From the NCBI RefSeq assembly GCF_047495875.1, contig NC_092460.1, forward strand, positions 12,638,520 to 12,702,519: 64,000 bases of DNA. Reading direction: 5' to 3'. This stretch comes from Pithys albifrons albifrons (lineage: Eukaryota > Chordata > Aves > Passeriformes > Thamnophilidae). Below the pieces are notes generated by a model. It had not been told where the DNA came from. It saw only the letters and a program-made list of their open reading frames with translations, and did no database searches. The translations under genes and the position numbers were made by a program. Each line of letters starts with the position of its first letter. Within the stretch, counting starts at the first letter, position 1. Below, piece by piece: positions 37,894 through 64,000 of the stretch.

Positions 37894-40154
37894 AGTTGAA
37901 GTTCTCGCCCACCAATTCCCACATTTTTAAAATAGGGGTAAATTTTGAATGAATGCACTGGTCTAGTGTGTGGCCAGAAGGATAGAGCAAACCACAGCAA
38001 TACAGCTCTAAAGATTAATTGGATTTCTGTGACAACAGAGGGAAATTGCCCATTGTCCATTAATTGTCAACAGGAAAGAGGGGTGGAATTATTGACTGGT
38101 CTCGATGTGTAGAGGTAGGAATTAGAAGTGGCAATACTTACATCAGCTTCTTAAGAAGACTGAGCTCTGTAGAGGGGCTTATATTATGGTTCACTTTACC
38201 TCATTTAATTCCCTTTTGTGCTCTGATTGATTGATTGAACTTCATAGGAAGAAGAGAGAAGTAAGGCAGATTTAGACTGGGCTAAAAAACCAGGAACAAC
38301 TGAATGTGGGTCAAACCCTCCCTCCCACCTCATTCTTCTTGGTTTTATTTTAAACATCCTGAACAGTGTGAGAAGCTGGGAAAGAAGAGTGAGGAGGGAG
38401 TAAAAAGACCCTTTAGAATCTAAAGCCTGGTGCCTTCCTTCCTGCTCTGATGAGCAAGAGTGAAACTGGGTAATTGTGGTGCCTTGGCAGAGTCACAAAC
38501 TCTGGCTGGCAGCTGCTGCAGCTCACACTTGGCACTGAGTTGATCCATTCAGGTTCCTGGGAAATAAGGATTTTGTGTTGCTGCCTCCTCCTCATGTCTG
38601 GCTGTAGGTGTTTAGAGGTAGCTCTGCACTGGTTCACAGACTCTTCATCCCAGTGAAGTGAATCAATCCTGAAGGGGAAGGGTCCAAGACATGAATGTCC
38701 AAATGCTTTAGTGCAGCCTCTTTTGCTGCTCCCTGCTGGGTTCAAGGGCGCTGCCAGATGAGGTTGTGCCCGTGGAGGGGTGTTGGCAGGCAGGAGCTGC
38801 TGTCCTGTGCTCACTGCCAGGCCACGAGCTTGCTGGCACAACCCTTCCTTCAGGTTCCATCCCCCAAGAGCCAGCCAACAGTGGGAGCTGAGCAGTTGTA
38901 ATAGTTAATTGGAATGCTATTGAGGTCTGAGCAGAACAAAACAGAAATAATCAGGCTTAAAACAAACAAAAAAAACCCCAAAAGCAACACAGTGTTATTT
39001 TAGAATAAAAGCACATGTAGCTGAACTAATACTCCTGACGAGCAAGGACACAGATTTCTCTCAGGGCATCCTGCAGTCCTGTAGGGGAGAAGTGACCTTA
39101 TTTGCATTTTTCTTGTTCAGTTGCTGTTGGGATTTCTGCAGCATGGCAAGACAAAATTCCTCCAGGAGAACATGGAAATATCACAGCACTAACACAATAC
39201 CCTTCGAGTAGGTTCCTTTTCCTCAGCCCTCCGTTGCCCCTTGCCCACCCAGCACTGACTTCAGCTGCAACCCCCAGGCCATGGTACGTCATGCCCAGGA
39301 ACTAAACCTGAAACATAGCTCACATTTTCCACTGTGCTTCAAAAGCATGCAAGTTGCTCCTTCTCCCATTTCCAGAAGAATCTGTGACCTCCCCTGGCTG
39401 CTGCTGCCCTTCCTTCCAACCTTCTTTAGAGCAGGAGGTGGCTCTGCCCTCGCAGCGTCCTCGAACTCCCGAGTGCTCCATTCTAAAGTCAGCTTGAGGT
39501 TTATAATTTGAGATGCCTCTATCAGGAGCGTTTTCAGTTCTAATCAGATTTTCTAAATTGCTTAGACTCTTGCCCAGCATGAAGTCCTGCTGGAATTTTG
39601 CAGTAAGATAATTAAATTCCGAGCCCAGGAGCAGCGGGTCCCTCTGCAGCGTTGTGCGGGTGCAGCTCCACATCTTCTCACCCTGCCAGGGCAGCTGAGA
39701 CAGGGACCCAGGATTTGTTTTGTAGCAGTGAATCATCTGTCTGTGGAGTATCCTGGTGCTGTTTCACCAGCCCGTTGGCTTCAGCCTGGGGTGGCTCAGA
39801 GGTCAGGGACATCAGGTGCTGCAGTTCACACCCCAAAGCATCAGCAGGAGTGCAATTGAGGAACGGTCATTTCAAAATCCAGGTTTTTTCCCCTGATCTG
39901 CCATCTTCCCACAGGAAAATTAAAGGAGCAGGATGCCAGGAAGGGCTATTAATTATCCCCCTTTGAACTCCCTGTATAATGTATGCACAAACAGCATAGA
40001 AATAGCATGGATTGATTATATACATCACAAGTGGGATACAGCATTTGGATATTTAAAGGATGTTTATATATATATATATATATGACATATTTGGAACTTG
40101 CTTCACAATACATAACACACTTTGGGTTTGTCCAATGAAAGACTGCAAAATTCT
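37894..40154. other. Intergenic, 3' flank of SLC6A1, nothing recognised
   Basis: Ordinary composition, ending in a (TA)n run at 40066-40083 just beyond the inferred cleavage site. Confidence 0.55.
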
Positions 40155-40640
40155 GAATTTAATGTATAATATAACCTTTATTCTTTTTCCTCTAAACTCT
40201 TGGAAACTTACATAACAATCGTGCTTTAATTATGACACCGTTTATAGACATTTAAAATGCATCTTAATTTATAAATATTTTACATTTGGTCCATAGAACA
40301 GGTTGCAATTTACTAAATAATACTGTACTCTTTTAAACAGGCTCTGTATATATTTTTGAATATGTATATATTACATATATATTTTTATATAGAGATAGAT
40401 TTGCCTGGTGTTGGATATTTCCTTATTGCAAAAAGCATATATGATCATACAATAATCTTTTTTTTTCAGGGCAAGTACTACAAAAAAGATACAGCTATTC
40501 ACAGTTTACACACAGAAGTTCTACAACACTAGTTTGTGCTATGTGATACGTTTGTACAGCTTTTTGCTAAAGAGCAGGTCTGTCAAACATCTGTCATAAT
40601 TGTTTACAATCAAACATTAAATACTGCATTTTTCTTAGAA
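40085..40640. repeat. Diverged tandem duplication in 3' UTR, copy A
   Basis: Shares a collinear series of short identical blocks with 40650-41165 at an offset of 540-575 nt: TCCTCTAAA (40189/40764), TATTTTACA (40276/40840), CCTTATTGCAA (40421/40976), AGTTCTACA (40517/41060), TTGTGCTAT (40534/41073) and GTTTACAATCAA (40602/41148), with weaker similarity between them. Confidence 0.6.
40177..40182 (-). terminator. SLC6A1: Candidate SLC6A1 polyadenylation signal
   Basis: AATAAA on the minus strand, 2.28 kb after the stop codon. Cleavage would be expected 10-30 nt further on, near 40150-40165. No other canonical hexamer was seen between it and the stop. Confidence 0.5.
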
Positions 40641-40649
40641 CAACATGGG

Positions 40650-41165
40650 ACTTGATTACATCAAACAATAAAGAGAAAGTTGGAATTTTTATCCTTAGTC
40701 TAATGAAATCCACAATTATGATGTCCATGTAGCATGTGTAATGTTTGTGTAGGATGTACAGGTTCCTCTAAATCCCAAAGACTTACAGGATGTTTGCATC
40801 TCAGCTATGGCCATTTAGGATGTAGCTTAGATCTCGTAGTATTTTACAATTGATCTATGAAACAGTTTAGAATCTACTGAACATACTCTGAAATTTTATG
40901 ATGTAGTTCGAAATACATGTGTATTATATATATATATTATTTCTACATAATGTGCTTGACATTCTGAGAATAATACCTTATTGCAAGAACATGTTTGTCA
41001 CCTTCAGACAAAAACAACGAAAAACCCAACATTCACAGGTAACATGTTTTTCACGTAGTAGTTCTACATAAATTGTGCTATCTAACATTGTACGGTGCAC
41101 AAAAAGTTGCTGGAAAGCATGTTCCATTGCACAGTTCTGTCACAGTCGTTTACAATCAACCATCA
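40650..41165. repeat. Diverged tandem duplication in 3' UTR, copy B
   Basis: Partner of copy A at 40085-40640, in the same orientation and immediately adjacent. The shrinking offset between anchors indicates scattered small indels and therefore an old event. It ends just before the GC-rich hairpin block. Confidence 0.6.
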
Positions 41166-41219
41166 GCTGCTACACCCTCCCTAATGCTCCGTGTCTGTCA
41201 AATAGCTGCCAAACGAGAA

Positions 41220-41328
41220 ATGCCATCCGCGGCCAACGCTGCCATGCCACGCAGGGAAACCTCCCAGGAGCTGCCTGGGCATCCTGGCTGGGTGGCAAAG
41301 GCAGGCAGAGCCCAGAGCGGGATGGCAT
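41220..41328. other. GC-rich imperfect hairpin in the SLC6A1 3' UTR
   Basis: Nested complementary blocks share almost one centre: 41220-41228 with 41320-41328 (9 bp), 41239-41243 with 41300-41304, 41245-41250 with 41292-41297, 41252-41254 with 41288-41290, and 41263-41268 with 41274-41279 around a 5-nt loop. About 34 pairs in 109 nt, interrupted by small loops. GC- and CpG-rich within an AT-rich UTR. It could be a structured UTR element or a precursor-like hairpin; the function is unknown. Confidence 0.55.
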
Positions 41329-42459
41329 CGTATTGAAATAGCTTTCCCTCGTGCCTCCATCGCCACCAGTCACGTGGAAATCAAAATATAACTGCTCTCA
41401 AAGTGCTACCCATCCATAGTTTGTATTTCACTTATTAGGAACTGTTAAAATCCTTTAACAGATTAAAAGGAATTGAATCGGAAATTAGAATTTACTTTGA
41501 TCTTTAAGCCATTGTTTTGGTTTCTATTTTGGTGGCAATGCAATAATAGCAGAATAATAACAGCAAAATAATAGCTCAAACACTCTGAGCTTTGATTGCA
41601 AATACTTTACATTTTACTCCTGGGAATCTTTAAGAGCTCTTGGATAGTACTTTGCTAAAAAAAGTTAAAACTCGTATTTCTGCCTCTAACATCTGCGATT
41701 CATGTCATATTGATTCACAAAGATACCTGCTTTTTATAAGAAACAGTATGTGTATTTTTAAAGAAATTTATGACCTCATTTGAAAGTCACCCTGAAAGGC
41801 AGAGCACGGCCAGTGAAGAGCCTGGGCTGTGCTGCCAGAAACAGCCCAATTTGCTCTAGGAATGTTTGTAAAGGCTGTGGCTGCTGTTAATTGAAGGAAG
41901 TCTCTTCCCCCTCAAATGGCCTCAGCTGGAACAAATTTTAAGGGCAGACTTTTTCACTGGAAATCACTTGTTTACAAAATGTTTCATTCTTTTGTACAAA
42001 ACAACCCAAACTTAATTTTACTCCTGCAAAGTCAGAAATAACAGTCTTGGGATTCAGTGGTAAGAAACAGTGATAAACTACTAAAAATCAGCAGCACAAA
42101 ACTTCAAATAGTCGTGCTAAAAGGTAGATTAAAAAGGTCTTGGCACATCAATTTACAAATTCCAAGGTATGCAACTATTATTGTGAAAGGATAAAAACAT
42201 TAACAGTCTGTGGATTGCCGGAGAACACAAAACACTGTCAACATCTGAGCTCGCAATGGCTGGATCATACCCATGGCGATTCCCTTAGAGCGGAGATGAC
42301 CTTGTTGCTTTTTTTCTCTTTTTTTTTAAATTTTTTTTCTTTTTTTTTTTTGCCACTAGAGGTAGGTAATTATATTCTCAGACATAAATTTTGTGGTCAT
42401 ACTCAACCGTATTTTTTTGTTTTTCTGGAGGAGGAGTGGTACTTTTCCAATGCAGAAAT

Positions 42460-59926
<17,467 letters not shown>

Positions 59927-60124
59927 GTCTCTGGGCTTGGCAGACGAGGCTCTGGCGGCAGCCGGGCGGGAGATTTCAGCACCAGTCCACGTGGACAGCA
60001 GCTTTGCGGCTCGTGGTCACCCAGCACGGCAGCGACAGTGTCAGCAGGAAGGTCCCCACGGTCCCAGCGCCCAGTGCTGGCCAGCAGGAGAGGTGGGCAG
60101 AGTCCTACCAGTGTTGGGGCTGGT
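59927..60124 (-). other. SLC6A1: SLC6A1 5' UTR part of the first coding exon
   Basis: Minus-strand sequence between a good acceptor (GTGTCTTACAG, exon starting at 60124) and the ATG. It is GC-rich compared with its surroundings and contains no upstream ATG on the mRNA strand, so the annotated start is the first available. The acceptor choice is inferred; a transcription start inside this segment cannot be excluded. Confidence 0.6.
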
Positions 60125-60342
60125 CTGTAAGACACAAGTCCACAGCACTCAGGTTCACTTCAGCAGGACTTGGGGCAACCTAAACACACACAGTGAACCA
60201 GCTGCCCAAAGAGCTTTGGAACCTGCGTGTCTCATGCAAGGGCTTGACTCTGCCCTTTGGGTTTGTTCATATTGATTGAGTCTGTAGGACTCAGGGCAGA
60301 ATCAACACAGGCCCCCTAAAATAATCTCCAAAAGCCAGTGAT

Positions 60343-60392
60343 TATTTTTTTTCCCTATAGATCTCTTAATGGGTCTATAGAGAAAAAAAATA
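60343..60392. repeat. Near-perfect inverted repeat upstream of the SLC6A1 5' UTR acceptor
   Basis: Arms 60343-60361 and 60374-60392 pair at 18 of 19 positions, built from a T-run with CCCTATAGA and TCTATAGAG with an A-run; 12-nt loop. About 220 nt upstream of the acceptor on the minus strand. Confidence 0.8.
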
Positions 60393-61715
60393 GCAGTTGC
60401 CTCCTTTAATAGTGGATTAACAGTAAATTTAAAAATTTCTGAACTCCACTCACTTACCTAAAACACCTTTCTCTAAAATGCTCCCAAAGGAATTAAGCAA
60501 TAAGCCAGATCAGACAACAGGACTTAATCCAAGTAATGATGTCAATTTTTTACCATGTGGTTATAAGTAGCTGTTCATGTAAGACAATTGTTTCACTTCA
60601 GCTGAAGTTAATGCACAGTAAGATGACAGACTGCAGGCATCAACCCTCAGTTTGGGTTTCAACACTGCTGTTGCTACGTACCTTTCCAAAATCTAAGTAA
60701 AGGAAAAATCAAGGAAGTAAATATGCATTATGAAAAATGACCTGAGATATTTCAGTCAGCTCTGAAGCGTGTGTGGGCCCCACAAACTTCCATAGCCCTG
60801 CGTCAACTGGAAAAAACAGTGAGACTCTGCTTTAGCATGTCTACTGTGACCCCATGCATGATCAATTTACTGACTCATTCCTCCTGATAACTCCTTTTAT
60901 TATATCCCAGTCCAGTCCACAACTAGAAATTGGAACACAGGAAACAATTGCCAGTGTAAAGCTGCACCTTGTGGCAATGTTGGCAAGATTGGTCACGAGG
61001 TCATGCAAAAATCAACAGCATTTTTATTTACAGATTTGTGTGAAGGAAGACTTGGATGACTTCTAATTGTAAATGATGTTAAAGAAATATAAAAAGCCAT
61101 GTAAAGGCTGTGCTTTTCTTCTACTTCTCATTTCAGAACTTTGCATGATTATAATGCTTATTATAAGGACATATCCAACAATAAAAAAGAAAAGGTTTCA
61201 ATTGGAAGTTGAAGAAGAATCAACTGTAGGTTTGCTGGGGTGAGGAGAGAACAAGGATTGTGCTTGTAACATTCCTCTCTGTTCCACTTCCAGAAGGGAC
61301 TCAGGGACCGAAAATCCATGTATTTGCTTTCGAATCCTTACAAATCCTTGTGTGTGCAAATATCTCCTCTTTGTAAACGATGGAACCAGTTTTCTGTATT
61401 TTGATGCAAGCCTGTCCAAATCTGTGTACCAATAACCACCATTGCTGGCTGTGGTCAGCACTCTGAGCACTCCAGGCCATGCATTTCCTGAGTCAGGAGG
61501 AAATATAGATCATCATCGTGTTGGCAAAATATGGCTCCTGTTCTTCTGAGTATGGATTGAGAGCACCTTGAAACATGGAACTCCCCACTGTATGGCCATC
61601 GTGGCTGGAGCAGTTTGGCAGCACCATCTACTGATGAACATCCAGAACTGAAAGTGGCCCTACTCAGCCAACACAATTGCCATGGAGGAAAAATCCAAGA
61701 GGGGTGTTGAGTACT

Positions 61716-61772
61716 TTTACAAATAGATGTGTTGTTTACAAACAGATTGGTTGTTTACAAACAGATTGGTTG
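61716..61772. repeat. Three tandem 19-bp units with forkhead-like motifs
   Basis: Units at 61716-61734, 61735-61753 and 61754-61772; the last two are identical (TTTACAAACAGATTGGTTG) and the first differs at a few positions. Two unit junctions create TGTTTAC, the core recognised by FOX factors. Located 1.8 kb upstream of the SLC6A1 start codon. Confidence 0.85.
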
Positions 61773-64000
61773 TTACTGCAATTTACATTTGGGTTGTGCT
61801 TTATCATCATCAGACCTTCCAAGCACTGGCAGAGGCTGAGTGTGTTGAGGATGAGTTGAAAAAACCCACCAAAACAACACCAAATCCCTCTCAAATAAAC
61901 CAACACCACATGAGAGATATATATGTATATCCCTTGTTTGGCTCATAACCAGGGAGAAATTCATCCTCAGAGCTGGCACTGCAGGCAAGGATCTGTGCTG
62001 GATCTTAGAGCGGAACAACCAAGCCAAAAGGAACATCGACTGAGTAATAGGGATCCAGCCCCTCAAATCCACAGACAGGTTCTGGAGGTGGGTGCTGGCC
62101 AAGCCTGCCCTTGCCCATCCAGTCCTCTGGAGGGTTCTGGGTGTGCACTAAAGCTTCTGCTGAATGCCGTGAAGAATTTAATCAGGTGCAAGACTCCAAT
62201 ACAAAGACAAATCAGAGGGTTAGTTAGAGAATCTTCATGAATCAAGCAGAGAACCTGCTGGAGAAGGAGCCCAGGCCTATTTTACTACCCCTGTAAAGCT
62301 GAACATGAGGCTGAAACTTCAAAAGACACCCCAGCACATGTGTCAAGGGGGGATTGGCAGCTGAGGCTTTTTATATGAAGAGATACTGAAAGCAGCAACC
62401 TTTGGCAAACACCCCATTGCACACACCACAGGTGTTCAAAGTGTCAGCAGTGGCAAAACAGAGACTCAGCAGAGGCTCCTTTGGAGAAGATGGAGGGGGG
62501 TGCTGAGCAACTTCCATCTGTTCTGCCCTACTACTGCTGGTGCCTTTATTCAAATTGGAAACCATGCTGGAGGTTTTACTGGCATTGGGATCAGTGCTGG
62601 ATTGGAATTGTTTGTGAATATATGTTAATGCAGCAAATCAGCATCAGACAATGAAAAAATACTTCAATACCATAGGTCTGAAAGTAGAGGTTTTTTCATG
62701 CTATGAAAAATAATCTTCCCTGAGCCTAATAAATAATAATAAAAAAAAATTCCAACAATAGAAGTAGAGTCTATCCTCTAATGTACACTCTTGATACACA
62801 GCAGTACTTTAAACACCATTACTTAGGTATAACAATCTAGAAGGACTGGCAATGCAGCAGTGAAGACACTTGGTACTCGCTCTCTAATCAGATTAGGCAA
62901 TATCCCACATCACTGGGATTTAAATTTAAAATTGCTCTGACATGGAATGGGACAGAAAGACACTTATGTAAGCTCTGTGGGATGGCCTGGGCAAAAGGAA
63001 ATACAAATTGTAGTTGTCAGCCAGCAGAGCAGGTACGACACCTGCTGTGCACCATTAGATTTGTGGGAAGGAGAGGGAGAGATCTGTTAAATAAGTCGGT
63101 CTTTGCTCCCCCGGTTCCTTCATGCCAGCACTGAGAGTGGTAGGAAGGGCACAGCAGTTTCCCACCACATTCCTCAGTGCACAATAGAGCTTCCTTGACT
63201 TCAGTCACTAGGGCTGCTGAGCCAAGAGCAGAAAGCTCTCTAAATCAGGGGTTTGGATACCATGTGGTTGTCCCGCAGCACCACCACACTAGAGAAGAAT
63301 GGCGTGAGAGAGCCAAGCTCACATAGCAGCCAAGGTAATCAGCACTACCAGGGAAACTGGAACAAAGAGAGTGCCACTTAAGAAAAGCATTTTTCTCCCT
63401 CCTGGACTGCATAAAAGTGGATTTGAAGAGTTTAGAACTGGCTGCATGAAATGAAATGAACGGCGATATTACTATCATCTTTCACAAGTTTTCTTGCTTG
63501 TGGCAGCATGTAATAGATAAATCTCTATTTGTGCACTACCAGCTTCACAAACATTTCTTTTCATGATCAGGCCAGTAACTAGGACAGTAAAAGGAAATGC
63601 ATCAGCTGAACTCTTCAGACTGGGGTGCCTGAAGTAGGATGTGGAAAGTGACTTTCAACATATCCATAAAAAGGTTAGTGTTGAGAAAAGCAGAACACTT
63701 CACTTGGCTATGGAATTTGTGGATGTCCAAAACTTCTGAAGAGCAGGGACCTTGTACCCTACTGAAAATCCCACCTCTTTGGTTTCAAAGACACCTGTAA
63801 GTTATCCACTAAAAGAATTCCTAACTGTACACATTTATGAACCAATCACATACATTACTGGGAACTGCAGAATGAAACCTGGGAAAACACTCTACTTTTT
63901 GGCACAGCTTTCTAATCCAGCTCTTCTGATGGGAATGGCAACAGATCCCTGACACACCTTTGCTCCAAGCCTACAAAAAGAAAGCTAACAGGGCAGGTCA

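Larger units (their letters stand above)
40155..42459 (-). other. SLC6A1: SLC6A1 3' UTR (inferred)
   Basis: From the stop codon to just below the only canonical AATAAA I find on the minus strand here. It is AT-rich and free of recognisable transposons. It holds a diverged tandem duplication (about 40085-40640 and 40650-41165) and a GC-rich hairpin (41220-41328). The length, about 2.3 kb, is in line with the long 3' UTR of mammalian SLC6A1. Confidence 0.65.
60125..64000. other. Upstream of the first coding exon of SLC6A1: 5' intron or flank
   Basis: Holds the inverted repeat at 60343-60392 and the 19-bp repeats at 61716-61772. No CpG-island promoter is apparent, so the non-coding first exon(s) and promoter probably lie beyond 64000. 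ORFs here have no known similarity. Confidence 0.5.

Noticed and set aside
1..40000. HRH1 or another neighbour known next to SLC6A1 in mammals
   Set aside because: No receptor-type ORF or exon with recognisable protein similarity was found; the neighbour must lie outside the window.
41590..41760. A possible third copy of the 3' UTR duplication
   Set aside because: Only a few short matches (ACTTTACATTT, TTTGCTAAA) and no consistent offset with copies A and B.
61198..61676. Two minus-strand ORFs of 73-90 codons upstream of SLC6A1
   Set aside because: No recognisable similarity or splice signals linking them to the gene.

Overview
The window is nuclear DNA from a bird, most likely a passerine. 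It holds one recognisable protein-coding gene, many CR1 retroposon fragments, several solo LTRs, and a tRNA-Ile-derived SINE with a CR1-type tail, a class known from songbirds (TguSINE1-like). I see no bacterial operon, CRISPR array, rRNA gene or functional tRNA gene.

The gene is SLC6A1, encoding the GABA transporter GAT-1, on the minus strand. Its 14 coding exons run from the ATG at 59926 to the stop at 42460. All 13 introns follow GT-AG. The exons total 1797 nt and join in frame into 598 residues plus stop, one residue shorter than human GAT-1. The first coding exon probably carries about 200 nt of 5' UTR, with an acceptor at 60124. The 3' UTR probably extends to about 40160, below an AATAAA (minus strand) at 40177-40182. 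The promoter and first non-coding exon(s) were not identified and may lie beyond 64000.

Layout. 1-40000 is gene-poor intergenic DNA 3' of SLC6A1: CR1 pieces in both orientations, a 555-bp solo LTR with a 4-bp target duplication (6197-6751), microsatellites (4661-4791, 7850-7925), a 285-nt polypyrimidine tract (26479-26763), the SINE (27607-27756) and a nested pair of LTRs (31280-33063, interrupted at 31657-32880). 40160-42459 is the 3' UTR, with two structures worth a look: a diverged tandem duplication of about 550 bp, and a GC-rich imperfect hairpin of 109 nt. 42460-59926 is the SLC6A1 coding span. A 710-bp solo LTR sits only 20 nt into its last intron, and an 18-bp perfect hairpin lies in intron 8. 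60125-64000 is upstream intron or flank, with three 19-bp repeats that carry forkhead-like motifs.

The ORFs longer than 100 codons outside the SLC6A1 exons are explained by repeats (CR1 antisense, microsatellite or LTR sequence) or have no recognisable similarity. The best candidates for something undescribed are the structured and duplicated 3' UTR of SLC6A1 and the LTR insertion close to a splice donor.
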